64,000 nt of DNA from an uncultured Caulobacteraceae bacterium (GTDB taxonomy: Bacteria; Pseudomonadota; Alphaproteobacteria; Caulobacterales; Caulobacteraceae), in NCBI GenBank assembly GCA_937138625.1, contig CAKZPF010000006.1:310001-374000 (forward strand), written 5' to 3'. Of the stretch, positions 34,955 to 44,193 are shown piece by piece; within the stretch, counting starts at the first letter, position 1; each line of letters opens with the position of its first letter. The notes under the pieces are model-generated. The model saw only the letters and a program-made list of their open reading frames with translations, searched no databases and was not told the DNA's origin. The position numbers were made by a program, and so were the translations under genes.

Positions 34955-36520
34955 CTATAAGTCCGCACCCTCTTCGTCTTCGTCTCCGGCCCAGTGCACG
35001 TGGTAAAGCTCGAAGCGTCGGTCTTTTAGGTTTTGCACAGTGCCCGAGTTGCGGCTGACGTTCAGCTGATCAAGGCGCAAATCCGCGAACGTAATGGTCT
35101 CGGTGTTGGCGTCGGCAACCGCGGCAATCCCATCACGGGCAAAGGGAAAATCGCATGGCGTGTAAACACCGCTTTCCGCATAGTGGACATCCATATTTTC
35201 GACGTCCGGCAGGTTGCCGACAATGCCGGCGGTGACCACATAGATCTGGTTTTCCACCGCACGCGCTTGTGCGCAGTATTTGACGCGCAGGTGGCCTTGG
35301 CGTTCGTCAGTGCAATAGGGCACAAACAGGATTTTGGCGCCTTGGTCGGTCAGGTGGCGGATGGGTTCGGGGAACTCGACATCATAGCAAATTTGCACGC
35401 CGATCAGACCACAGTCTGTGGGGATGGCCTTCAGCTTGTCACCGCCTTTGATGTTCCACCAATGGCGCTCGTTAGGGGTGGGATGAATTTTCGGTTGGCT
35501 ATAGACCGCGCCGCTGCGCAAAAACACATAGGCATGGTTTTCAATATCGCCCGAGGCCACACGCGTGGGATGCGAGCCCCCGATGATATTGATGTTGTAC
35601 GACACCGCCAGGTCTTGCATCAGGTTCACAAAGCGATCGGTGTAGGCGGTGATTTTTTGGATCGATTCATAAGGGCTGAGGCGTTTGGGCTCGATCGAGA
35701 GCAGGGGGATGGTGATCAGCTCGGGGAACAGCACAAAATCCGCGCGATAATCGGCGGCGACATCGACGAAATATTCGATCTGTTTGGCAAAATCATCAAA
35801 GGATTTCACCTTGCGCACTTGATACTGCACGGTGGCGATGCGCACAGCGTTTTGGGTGCGCCCGCGGGGTTGGCGCGCCTTGGGCGAGAGGGCATCGACC
35901 TCGGGGTTGCGCCACAGCATGTGGGTGGCATAGCCCAGTGAAGGCTTGTCAGATGGCAGGTAAGATTTCAAAATGCCAATGACCTCGAAGCCATTGCGGG
36001 TTTGAAAGCCCAAAACCGGGTCGCGGATCTCTTTGTTTAGGGCCTTTTCCACATAGCCTTCGGGCGTTTTGCAGGCCTTGATGCGGCGCGCCAAATTGGG
36101 CATACGGCCGCCAAAAATAATGCCTTTCAGCTCCAGGTCCTGGCACAACTGCTTGCGGGCATCATACAGGCGCTGGCCGATGCGCTGGCCGCGGTATTGC
36201 TCATCGACGCAGACCTCCATGCCATAGAGGTAATCCCCGTCCGGATCATGGCGCGAGGCAAAGCCGTTGCCGGTAATCGACCGCCAGCTATGGGGCTTAA
36301 GGGCGACATCGCCATTGATGATGAAGGTGGCGCAGTGGCCGACGATTTCTCCGTTGTATTCGGCGACAAACTGTCCTTCGGGGAAGCTGGAGATCTGACC
36401 CCGCACCATATCGGCGCTGAGGTAATGCTCGCCATAAACATTGCGATTGAGCCGCACAATTTTGGCGATGTCTGACAAGGTGGCCAAACGCACCACCAGA
36501 TGAATGGGTTCGACTTTCAT
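34955..36520 (-). CDS. GNAT acetyltransferase fused to a nitrilase-type carbon-nitrogen hydrolase
   Basis: A 521-residue two-domain protein. Residues 8-200 are a GNAT acetyltransferase (LSDIAKIVRLNRNVYGEHY; acetyl-CoA loop QYRGQRIGQRLYDAR). From about residue 225 to the end it is a nitrilase-superfamily amidase with the full Glu-Lys-Cys triad: Glu in FPELITIP, Lys in the segment SQPKIHPTPNE, Cys in GVQICYDVEFPE. It should act on a small amine/amide in the cytoplasm; substrate unknown. It lies 74 bases downstream of rimK on the same strand, suggesting shared expression. This fusion occurs in other bacteria. Confidence 0.88.
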   Translation of the reverse strand: MKVEPIHLVVRLATLSDIAKIVRLNRNVYGEHYLSADMVRGQISSFPEGQFVAEYNGEIVGHCATFIINGDVALKPHSWRSITGNGFASRHDPDGDYLYGMEVCVDEQYRGQRIGQRLYDARKQLCQDLELKGIIFGGRMPNLARRIKACKTPEGYVEKALNKEIRDPVLGFQTRNGFEVIGILKSYLPSDKPSLGYATHMLWRNPEVDALSPKARQPRGRTQNAVRIATVQYQVRKVKSFDDFAKQIEYFVDVAADYRADFVLFPELITIPLLSIEPKRLSPYESIQKITAYTDRFVNLMQDLAVSYNINIIGGSHPTRVASGDIENHAYVFLRSGAVYSQPKIHPTPNERHWWNIKGGDKLKAIPTDCGLIGVQICYDVEFPEPIRHLTDQGAKILFVPYCTDERQGHLRVKYCAQARAVENQIYVVTAGIVGNLPDVENMDVHYAESGVYTPCDFPFARDGIAAVADANTETITFADLRLDQLNVSRNSGTVQNLKDRRFELYHVHWAGDEDEEGADL

Positions 36521-36594
36521 ACGGTCCTCATCGTGTCATTGTGCTTGTGTGTATAGCCTCAGACCGGATTGCGGCCACTCGAGCCAGAGGCGTT

Positions 36595-37500
36595 CTAGCC
36601 CCGTCCTCGGGTCTTGGTTTTACCAGGCACGGCCTTTTTTTCCAGAAACTCGATAATGGCCCCGGCCACGTCCTTGCCGCTGGCGGTTTCCACGCCCTCA
36701 AGGCCTGGTGACGAGTTCACTTCCATCACCACAGGGCCATGGTTGGAGCGCAGCAAATCCACACCGCATACGTTCAGCCCCATGGCCTTGGCGGCCGCAA
36801 GTGCAGTGGCGCGCTCTTGAGCGTTGATTTTCACCATGGTGGCCGAGCCGCCACGATGCAGGTTCGAGCGGAAATCCCCCTCGCGCCCTTTGCGCAACAT
36901 CGAGGCCACCACCCGATCCCCCACCACCAGGCAGCGGATGTCCTCGCCATTGGCTTCTTTGACAAACTCTTGCACCAAAATGTTGGTGTCCACACCGCCA
37001 AATGCTTGGATGATGCTTTCGGCAGATTTTTGGGTCTCCCCCAGCACCACACCGATGCCCTGGGTGCCCTCCAGCAGCTTGATGACCACGGGCGCGCCGC
37101 CGGCCATATCGATAATTTTCTCAGGATCAGAGGTGCGGTGGGCAAAGATGGTCACCGGCAGCCCAATGCCTTTTCGCGCCAACAGCTGCAAGGAACGCAA
37201 CTTGTCGCGCGATCGACTGACGGCCACGCTTTCGTTCAGGGGGTAAACGCCCATCATTTCGAACTGGCGCAGCACGGCCGCCCCGAAATAGGTCACCGAA
37301 GCCCCAATGCGGGGAATGACGGCATCAAAGCCCTTCAGCTTTTCATTGTCATAGATAATTTCCGGGCGATGGGCAGTGATGTTGATATAGCACCGCAGGT
37401 GGTTGATCACCTGCACCTCGTGGCCACGCGCTTCCGCCGCCTCCACCAGGCGTTTATGGGAATACAGATTGGGATTTCGACACAGCAAAGCAATTTTCAT
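36595..37500 (-). CDS. rimK: RimK-type ATP-grasp ligase
   Basis: ATP-grasp ligase of 301 residues close to E. coli RimK, which adds glutamates to the C-terminus of ribosomal protein S6 and makes poly-glutamate. Family motifs are [73 protein letters not shown] and [14 protein letters not shown]. Context is a RimB-like protease upstream and a GNAT/nitrilase fusion downstream. In Pseudomonas, RimK works with a RimB protease on ribosomes. The nearby hpf gene adds a ribosome theme. Confidence 0.92.
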   Translation of the reverse strand: MKIALLCRNPNLYSHKRLVEAAEARGHEVQVINHLRCYINITAHRPEIIYDNEKLKGFDAVIPRIGASVTYFGAAVLRQFEMMGVYPLNESVAVSRSRDKLRSLQLLARKGIGLPVTIFAHRTSDPEKIIDMAGGAPVVIKLLEGTQGIGVVLGETQKSAESIIQAFGGVDTNILVQEFVKEANGEDIRCLVVGDRVVASMLRKGREGDFRSNLHRGGSATMVKINAQERATALAAAKAMGLNVCGVDLLRSNHGPVVMEVNSSPGLEGVETASGKDVAGAIIEFLEKKAVPGKTKTRGRG

Positions 37501-37554
37501 GGCCCATCCGTACCAGGCTTTTTTGCCGCTGTCAGCGGGTGTTAGCGCTCCGGG

Positions 37555-38001
37555 TTACGAAATTGGCTTTGGCCCCGCCAAGAAGGATTGACCGGGCACC
37601 ACCATGGCCCGACCTTTCATGGCTTCGCGGCCCAGCAACAGCTGGAATTTCATTTTGTGCCGGTCCGTCAAGGTCAATTCGATGGGCCAGGTTTTCCCGC
37701 CAATGGTGATGTGGGTACCAATCACGGCGCGGTGCTCGATGCCGCCATTGGAGCTTTTGATGTCACGCGTTTCCAACAATGGGGCCGTTAGGCGCACGGG
37801 TTCGCGTTTGTGGGCCAAGCCCTCGCAAAAGGTGGTGAAACTGACCGTAGGATTCGGTCCATCTTGGCAACAGAGGTCAGTGGCGTGCAACGCTGATGTG
37901 CGCGCGCCCGTGTCCACCTTGGCTTTGATGCAGACGTCGGCAAAATCGGGAAAGGTCACCCATTCCCGCCAGCCCAGCGGTATCAGCCCCTCTGTTGCCA
38001 T
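37555..38001 (-). CDS. RimB-like retropepsin-fold protease (annotated elsewhere as ATP-dependent zinc protease)
   Basis: A 148-residue protein with the aspartic-protease-like motif VDTGARTSALHA at about 31-42, followed by RDIKSSNGGIEHRAVIG, ELTLTDRHKMKFQLLLGREAM and a conserved C-terminus. Families of this type are annotated as ATP-dependent zinc proteases, but the DTGA motif fits a single-domain retropepsin that dimerises. In Pseudomonas the relative RimB is encoded beside rimK and trims glutamate-modified S6. ATG 38001 is used because the frame to 38040 overlaps hpf. It lies between hpf and rimK on one strand. Confidence 0.82.
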   Translation of the reverse strand: MATEGLIPLGWREWVTFPDFADVCIKAKVDTGARTSALHATDLCCQDGPNPTVSFTTFCEGLAHKREPVRLTAPLLETRDIKSSNGGIEHRAVIGTHITIGGKTWPIELTLTDRHKMKFQLLLGREAMKGRAMVVPGQSFLAGPKPIS

Positions 38002-38012
38002 GATGTGGATCG

Positions 38013-38606
38013 CTAGTCGTCTTTGCCCGGGTCGATCCAAGCGATGTTGCCGTCATGACGCTTGTGCACCACATTCAGCCGCCCGGTTTTCACATTGCGG
38101 AAAACCATGGCCATTTCATCGGCCAGTTCCATTTCCATCACCGCCCCGCTGACGGACAAGGTTTTCACCTTGGATTGGGTTTCGGCAATGATGATGGGGG
38201 CCGGATCTGCGCGGGTGGCCAGTTCGCCGTCATCCTCGGCGTGGTCGTCATCAGCCTCGCGGATCACATAGGCCATGGCGTGCTCAATGGCTTGGGCCTT
38301 TTGGGCTTCGTTATGGCTGCGCAAGCGTCGCTTGTAACGCCGCAGACGCTTCTCGATTTTTTCAAGGGCGTTTTCAAAGGCTAGGGGTGCCTCTTTGCCT
38401 TCGCCCGTGGCTTGCAACAACGCACCAGACGGTAGATGCAAAACGCAATCCGCCCGGAAGCCATGCCCTTCGCGGCTGATGGTGATGTGGCCACCATCGC
38501 ACGGACGGCCAAAATGTTTGTCCACCACATCGGCAATGCGGTCTTCGATGGTGGTGCGCAGCGAGGCGCCAATGTCCATTTGTTTGCCACTGATTTGTAA
38601 GGTCAT
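38013..38606 (-). CDS. hpf: Long-form ribosome hibernation promoting factor
   Basis: A 197-residue protein with an N-terminal HPF/YfiA domain (residues 1-105: LQISGKQMDIGASLRTTIEDRI, then FENALEKIEKRLRRYKRRLR) and a C-terminal dimerisation domain (about 140-195: VFRNVKTGRLNVVHKRHDGNIAWIDP). Long HPF joins two ribosomes into inactive 100S dimers in stationary phase. In many Alphaproteobacteria rpoN-hpf-ptsN form a cluster. Here neither rpoN nor ptsN is present; a RimB-like protease and rimK follow, and an RNase D-like gene precedes by 20 bases. Confidence 0.95.
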   Translation of the reverse strand: MTLQISGKQMDIGASLRTTIEDRIADVVDKHFGRPCDGGHITISREGHGFRADCVLHLPSGALLQATGEGKEAPLAFENALEKIEKRLRRYKRRLRSHNEAQKAQAIEHAMAYVIREADDDHAEDDGELATRADPAPIIIAETQSKVKTLSVSGAVMEMELADEMAMVFRNVKTGRLNVVHKRHDGNIAWIDPGKDD

Positions 38607-38626
38607 GGGGTCTCCCTTTCTTATGG

Positions 38627-39244
38627 TTAGCTGTGAGCAAAAATATCGTTGTCGGCCCAGCCGGCCAGATCCAATAGGGCGCGCTGGGGCAGAAACGCGA
38701 AACAGGCCTCGGCAAGATCCATACGCCCTTCTCGCACCAGGCGCACATTCAAGGCCTCGCGCAGGCGGTGAAGATACAACACGTCCGAGGCTGCATAATT
38801 CAGTTGCTCGGGGCTCAGCTCTGCGGCGGCCCAGTCGGAGCTTTGCTGTTGTTTCGAGAGCTCAACGCCGATCATTTCCCGGGTCAGATCCTTCAGGCCA
38901 TGGCGGTCGGTATAGGTCCGCGCCAACTTTGAGGCGATTTTGGTGCAATAGACCGGCCCCGCCATCACACCCAAATGGGTGTACAGCATCGCCAGATCAA
39001 AGCGGCCAAAATGATAGAGCTTGGTGATGTTGGTGTCCGCCAACAGAGCCTTGAGGTTCGGGCAGTCATAAGATTGGCGATCCATCTGCACGACATGGGC
39101 GGTGTCATCACCCGCTGACAGTTGCACGACACACAAGGTGTCACGGTGCAGGTGCAGGCCCGTGGTTTCAGTATCCACGGCCACAGCATCGCCCCATTCA
39201 AGGTCGGCTGGCAGGTCGTTTTTGTGAAAATGGATCGTGGTCAT
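38627..39244 (-). CDS. RNase D-like 3'-5' exonuclease
   Basis: A 205-residue single-domain DEDDy exonuclease. The catalytic acids are visible in AVDTETTGLHLH (Exo I), GRFDLAMLYTHLG (Exo II) and YAASDVLYLHRLREAL (Exo III, with the Tyr). It lacks the HRDC domains of full-length RNase D, as is usual for this alphaproteobacterial family, and probably trims structured RNA ends such as tRNA. A hairpin with G5/C5 arms lies at 39280-39298 in its leader. It is followed by hpf after 20 bases. Confidence 0.9.
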   Translation of the reverse strand: MTTIHFHKNDLPADLEWGDAVAVDTETTGLHLHRDTLCVVQLSAGDDTAHVVQMDRQSYDCPNLKALLADTNITKLYHFGRFDLAMLYTHLGVMAGPVYCTKIASKLARTYTDRHGLKDLTREMIGVELSKQQQSSDWAAAELSPEQLNYAASDVLYLHRLREALNVRLVREGRMDLAEACFAFLPQRALLDLAGWADNDIFAHS

Positions 39245-39442
39245 GTTGTGAACTCTTACTCTAGCAGGAATCTCTTAATGGGGGAAGTACAAGCCCCCAG
39301 CCGAAATGAAAAGCAAAAACATATGCGGCCTTTATACGCAGCTTGGCATCTGGAGCAGATGAGGCGGCGGCGCCGGTTGCAACCCTGCACGACTATGTTA
39401 CGGTCCGGATCCTTTGAAAAACAAAGCATAAGGTGAGCGTGC

Positions 39443-41221
39443 ATGTGTGGATTTGTCGGAGAGATCCGTTTGGACGGCGAGATGGCCTCGTTGCAAACCG
39501 TGGAAAAAATGGCCGAAGTGATTGCGGCCCGGGGTCCGGATGGCTATGGCGTTTTCCACCAAAACCACATTGCGCTTTCGCATCAACGCCTGAAAATTAT
39601 GGACCTTAGCGACCATGCTGCCCAGCCGATGGTGGATAACGAGCTGGGATTGGTTCTGGTCTTCAATGGCGCAATTTATAACTACCAAGAGCTGCGCACG
39701 GAGCTGCAAGCCAAGGGCTATCATTTCTTTTCGACAGGCGACACCGAGGTGATTTTGAAAGCCTATCACGCCTGGGGCAAAGACTGCGTCAAGCGTTTGA
39801 ACGGCATGTTTGCCTTTGTGGTGTGGGAGCGGGACACCGATCGCGTGGTCATGGCCCGCGACCGCTTGGGCATCAAACCGCTCTACTACCAAGCGACACA
39901 AAATGTGGTGCGGGTGGCCTCGACCTTGCCGTGCTTATTGGCGACAGGTGACGTGGACACCAGCATCGATCCCGTGGCCTTGAATTATTATATGAGCTTC
40001 CATGCCGTGGTGCCTGCGCCTCACACTATTCTGAACGGTGTGCGCAAACTGCCGCCGGCGACCATTGCCGAATTAAAGCCCAATGGCACACTGGAAATGG
40101 AGCGTTATTGGCATGTGAATTATGTTCACAGCACCGCCGATCAGGGGCGTTCAGAAGAGGACTGGGCCGATGAGGTACAAGAGGTTCTGACCCAGGCCGT
40201 TAAACGCCGCTTGGTGGCCGATGTCTCGGTGGGGGTGTTGCTTTCTGGTGGTTTGGATTCCTCTTTGATTGTCGGTTTGCTGCATGAATTGGGGCAGCGG
40301 GATTTGCAGACCTTTTCGGTGGGCTTTGAAACCGTAGGGGATGAGGAAGGCAACGAGTTCAAATACTCTGACCTCGTGGCTGAGCATTATGGCACGCGCC
40401 ATCATCGCATCAACGCCACCCACGAGATGCTGTTGGGCAATTTATCGGATTGTGTCGGCGCGATGTCCGAGCCCATGGTCAGTCATGATGTGATCGGGTT
40501 CTACCTCCTAAGTCACGAGGTCAACAAACACGTCAAGGTCGTGCAAAGCGGCCAAGGGGCCGATGAAGTGTTCGGGGGGTATCATTGGTATCCGCCCATG
40601 CTGGACGCCCCGGCGGCCAAGGCTGTCGATACCTATGCCGATGTATTTTTCGACCGGGACTTTGCTGATTATAAAAATATGGTGGCCTCGGGCTTAGTGG
40701 GCCAAGATCATGCCCGCCAGTTTGTCACCGACCACTTTGCCCAAGACGGTGCCGAAGCGCCTGTTGATAAGGCCATGCGCCTTGATACCCATGTCATGTT
40801 GGTGGATGACCCGGTCAAACGGGTGGACAATATGACCATGGCTTGGGGTCTCGAGGCGCGGGTGCCGTTCCTGGATCACACGGTGGTCGAATTGGCGGCC
40901 CGTATTCCCGCCGAGCATAAACTCTCGCACGGTGGCAAAGGCGTGTTGAAGACGGTGGCGCGGCGGTTGATTCCACACGCGGTGATCGACCGACCCAAGG
41001 GCTATTTCCCGGTGCCGGCGTTGAAATATATCGAAGGGCCGTATCTGGATATGGTGCGGGATTTGATGACCTCTGAGCGCGCGCAGGCTCGGGGGGTTTT
41101 CAATATGGATGCCATCGAGACCTTTATGCAGTCGCCACGGGATCACATCACGCGTTTGCGGGGCTCGAAACTTTGGCAAATGGCGGTTTTGGAGTATTGG
41201 TTACAAGAGCACGGTCTTTAG
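39443..41221 (+). CDS. asnO: N-acetylglutaminylglutamine amidotransferase (asparagine synthase family)
   Basis: First gene of the NAGGN osmoprotectant trio. At 592 residues it has an N-terminal glutamine amidotransferase domain with nucleophile Cys2 (MCGFVGEIRLDGE) and a C-terminal asparagine-synthase-type ATP domain (LLSGGLDSSLIVG, VQSGQGADEVFGGYHWYP). In Sinorhizobium, AsnO amidates N-acetylglutaminylglutamine to the final dipeptide amide. Its trio partners follow at once: the synthetase at 41267 and the M42 peptidase at 43048. Upstream 198 bases separate it from the divergent RNase D-like gene and should hold an osmoresponsive promoter. Confidence 0.92.
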   Translation: MCGFVGEIRLDGEMASLQTVEKMAEVIAARGPDGYGVFHQNHIALSHQRLKIMDLSDHAAQPMVDNELGLVLVFNGAIYNYQELRTELQAKGYHFFSTGDTEVILKAYHAWGKDCVKRLNGMFAFVVWERDTDRVVMARDRLGIKPLYYQATQNVVRVASTLPCLLATGDVDTSIDPVALNYYMSFHAVVPAPHTILNGVRKLPPATIAELKPNGTLEMERYWHVNYVHSTADQGRSEEDWADEVQEVLTQAVKRRLVADVSVGVLLSGGLDSSLIVGLLHELGQRDLQTFSVGFETVGDEEGNEFKYSDLVAEHYGTRHHRINATHEMLLGNLSDCVGAMSEPMVSHDVIGFYLLSHEVNKHVKVVQSGQGADEVFGGYHWYPPMLDAPAAKAVDTYADVFFDRDFADYKNMVASGLVGQDHARQFVTDHFAQDGAEAPVDKAMRLDTHVMLVDDPVKRVDNMTMAWGLEARVPFLDHTVVELAARIPAEHKLSHGGKGVLKTVARRLIPHAVIDRPKGYFPVPALKYIEGPYLDMVRDLMTSERAQARGVFNMDAIETFMQSPRDHITRLRGSKLWQMAVLEYWLQEHGL

Positions 41222-41266
41222 GCCGTGTCTAACCGCAGATCAGACCGGCCACATGAGGGGGATGCC

Positions 41267-43018
41267 ATGCGTCCATCAGACCAAATCGAAGCCAGCCTTA
41301 ATCCGCTCACCTCGCCATCTTTGAAAAGCTGGGGCGATACGCCCAAGAATCGGCCGCTGCCGCAAAACAATGTGATTGTGGAATGTGGCTGGGGCCGGCT
41401 GGCGTTCGCCCATACCTTTACCAGCAACACCAACATTGCTGATGTCTTGGCGGATGAAAAGGCGGGCTATCGGGATCTGGCCATTTATTTGCGCGACCCC
41501 CATGTGGTGGTGGCCAAAGCGCCGCAAGAGCTGTTTATTGATCCCTCGTTCACCTATCGGTTATTGCTGACGGATTGGGATCCCCCCGTCCATCATGACC
41601 GCCCCTATTTGATCCGCTCGCTGAACCCCACCACGGACATCGAGGCCGTGAACCGCATCTATCGCGCCCGTGGAATGGTGGTGGTGGATGAAGGGTTTTT
41701 GCGCCAGACCAATCGCGCGAAGGCCATCACCTATTATGTGGCCGAGGATAAACAAACCGGTCGCGTCTTGGGTGTGTCCATGGGTATCGACCATGGCCTG
41801 GCCTTTGCCGACCCTGAAAACGGCAGCAGTTTGTGGGCCCTGGCTGTTGACCCGCAAGCCCCGCATCCGGGGATCGGCGTGGCGCTGGTGAACCACATCG
41901 CCGAAGGGTTCTACGCCAAGGGGCGCAGCTTTATGGATGTGTCGGTGATGCATGACAACACCGAAGCCATTGGACTTTATGAGCATATGGGCTTTCATCA
42001 GGTGCCGGTCTTTTGCGTGAAAAACAAAAATGCCATCAACGAGACCCTGTTTACGGCGTCCGCCCCAGACGAGCATCGCCTGAACCCATATGCCACCGTC
42101 ATCACCGATGAGGCCCGCCGCCGGGGTATTCGTGTGGATGTTCTGGATCCGGTGGATAACTATTTCCGTCTCAGCTTTGGTGGACGCAGCGTCACCTGTC
42201 GCGAGTCGCTCAGTGATCTGACCTCGGCGATTGCCATGAGCCAATGTGCCGATAAGGCCACCTGTTATCGGTTGTTTTCTCGGGCTGGCCTGCGGGTGCC
42301 GGCACAACAGGTGGCGGCAAGCCCTGCGGCCAACCATGCTTTCCTAGAGCAATATGGCGCTTTGGTGGTGAAACCGGCTGTGGGCGAGCAAGGGGCTGGC
42401 ATCACCATGGATGTCACCACCAAGAACGAGCTTGAAGACGCCTTGCAGCATGCAGCCCAGGTGCACCACAAAGTGATTCTCGAGGAAATGGTGCAGGGTG
42501 ATGATGTGCGCATTGTTGTCATTGACGACGAGGTGGTGGCCGCCGCCGTCCGCCGCCCGCCCGAGGTGGTGGGCACAGGGCGCCATTCGATCCTGGAATT
42601 GGTGCACAAACAAAGCCGCCGCCGCGAGCAGGCCACGGGGGGCGAAAGTCGTATTCCGTTGGACGATGAACTGAACCGCACCGTGGCCAATGCGGGCTAC
42701 ACCCTGGATGATATATTGCCCACCGGTGAATCCTTGGTGGTGCGGCGCACGGCCAATTTGCACACCGGTGGCACCATTCATGACATCACGCCGGATGTGC
42801 ACCCGGAACTGAAAGCGGCGGCCATTGAAGCCGCGCGTGTTTTGAACATCCCTGTGGTGGGCCTGGATTTATTGGTGCCAGATTATCATAAACCAGATTA
42901 TGTGATCATCGAAGCCAACGAACGCCCAGGCCTGGCCAATCACGAGCCCCAGCCCACCGCCGAGCGCTTTGTCGATATGCTATTTCCACAAAGCAAGACC
43001 CGCAATCCTAACCGATAA
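41267..43018 (+). CDS. ngs: N-acetylglutaminylglutamine synthetase (GNAT plus ATP-grasp)
   Basis: A 583-residue bifunctional enzyme that makes the N-acetylated dipeptide for NAGGN. The N-terminal part holds a GNAT domain (about residues 110-270, ALAVDPQAPHPGIGVALV, VMHDNTEAIGLYEHMGF). The C-terminal part is an ATP-grasp ligase (SQCADKATCYRLFSRAGLRVP, VVKPAVGEQGAGITM, LEEMVQGDDVRIVVID, IIEANERPGL), related to glutathione-synthase/cyanophycin-synthetase types. ATG 41267 is preceded by GAGGGGG; a GTG at 41225 would extend the frame to the asnO stop. It is the second gene of the trio. Confidence 0.93.
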   Translation: MRPSDQIEASLNPLTSPSLKSWGDTPKNRPLPQNNVIVECGWGRLAFAHTFTSNTNIADVLADEKAGYRDLAIYLRDPHVVVAKAPQELFIDPSFTYRLLLTDWDPPVHHDRPYLIRSLNPTTDIEAVNRIYRARGMVVVDEGFLRQTNRAKAITYYVAEDKQTGRVLGVSMGIDHGLAFADPENGSSLWALAVDPQAPHPGIGVALVNHIAEGFYAKGRSFMDVSVMHDNTEAIGLYEHMGFHQVPVFCVKNKNAINETLFTASAPDEHRLNPYATVITDEARRRGIRVDVLDPVDNYFRLSFGGRSVTCRESLSDLTSAIAMSQCADKATCYRLFSRAGLRVPAQQVAASPAANHAFLEQYGALVVKPAVGEQGAGITMDVTTKNELEDALQHAAQVHHKVILEEMVQGDDVRIVVIDDEVVAAAVRRPPEVVGTGRHSILELVHKQSRRREQATGGESRIPLDDELNRTVANAGYTLDDILPTGESLVVRRTANLHTGGTIHDITPDVHPELKAAAIEAARVLNIPVVGLDLLVPDYHKPDYVIIEANERPGLANHEPQPTAERFVDMLFPQSKTRNPNR

Positions 43019-43047
43019 CTTACACTCGCCGTGTAAAGTCAGGACCT

Positions 43048-44193
43048 ATGAACCAGACCACAACACCCCTTCCCATTGATCGTGATTACATTCTGAACAC
43101 ACTGCAAGCGCTGTTGGCGATTCCCAGTCCCACAGGCTTTACGGACCAAATCGTGCACCACATCGGCGAGGAGTTGCAAGACCTCGAGGTACCCTTCGAG
43201 CTCACCCGTCGTGGGGCCATACGTGCCACCTTGCCCGGGGCCAATCGTTCGCCAGATCGGGCGGTGGTGGCGCACCTCGATACCCTTGGGGCCATGGTGC
43301 GCGAGCTGAAGGACAATGGTCGCCTAGCGGTCATGATGATCGGTCATTGGTCGGCACGCTTTGCCGAAGGGGCCCGCGTGACCGTTTTCACCGACACGCA
43401 GCAATTTCGCGGCACGATTTTGCCACTGAAGGCCTCGGGCCACACCTATAACAAAGAAATCGATACCCAGCCTGTCAGTTGGGACAATTTGGAAATTCGC
43501 ATTGATGAACAGGTGCGCAACCGTGATGACCTCGAGGCTATGGGCTTTCACGTTGGCGATTATGTCTCCATTGATACGGGCACCGAGATCACGCCTTCGG
43601 GCTTTATCAACTCACGGCATCTCGATAACAAGGCCGGCGTTTCGTGTTTGCTGGCGGCCATCAAAGCCATCAAGGCAGCGGGCTTGACCTTGCCGGTTGA
43701 TTGCCACCCCTTGTTTACCATCACCGAGGAAGAAGGCACCGGGGCCTCATCGATTTTGCATGGCGATGTGGCCTCGATGGTGGCCATTGACAACTCGACG
43801 ATTGCGCCGGGCCAGAACTCGTCGGAATATGGCGTCACCATTGCCATGCGCGATCAATCGGGCCTGTTTGATTACCACCTGACCCACAAACTCATTAAGC
43901 TTTGCCAGGAGCAAGAGATTCTGCACAAGCGCGATGTCTTTCGCTTTTATCGCTCAGATTCGGCCGCAGCCCTCGAGGCCGGCAACGACATCCGCACGGC
44001 CCTTGTGTGTTTTGGGCTGGATGCCTCTCATGGCTATGAGCGCACCCATATTGACTCGCTTGTGTCTGTCACCCAGCTTCTGTGTGCCTATATGACCAGC
44101 GAGCCCAAGATCGCCCACGATAAAAACGAGCTGGGTCCGCTGGAGGGCTTTACCCATCAAGTGCCGCACGATGAGGGTGACAATGCGTCCTAG
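43048..44193 (+). CDS. NAGGN-system M42-family peptidase
   Basis: Third gene of the trio, 381 residues. Metal ligands of the M42/M20-like aminopeptidases are visible: VVAHLDTLG, SRHLDNKAGV, TITEEEGTGAS with the catalytic Glu pair, AIDNS, and SHGYERTHIDS near the C-terminus. Its role in the NAGGN pathway is unproven; it could degrade or turn over the osmolyte when stress ends. The stop TAG shares the palindrome CTAG with the stop of the convergent symporter gene. Confidence 0.9.
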   Translation: MNQTTTPLPIDRDYILNTLQALLAIPSPTGFTDQIVHHIGEELQDLEVPFELTRRGAIRATLPGANRSPDRAVVAHLDTLGAMVRELKDNGRLAVMMIGHWSARFAEGARVTVFTDTQQFRGTILPLKASGHTYNKEIDTQPVSWDNLEIRIDEQVRNRDDLEAMGFHVGDYVSIDTGTEITPSGFINSRHLDNKAGVSCLLAAIKAIKAAGLTLPVDCHPLFTITEEEGTGASSILHGDVASMVAIDNSTIAPGQNSSEYGVTIAMRDQSGLFDYHLTHKLIKLCQEQEILHKRDVFRFYRSDSAAALEAGNDIRTALVCFGLDASHGYERTHIDSLVSVTQLLCAYMTSEPKIAHDKNELGPLEGFTHQVPHDEGDNAS

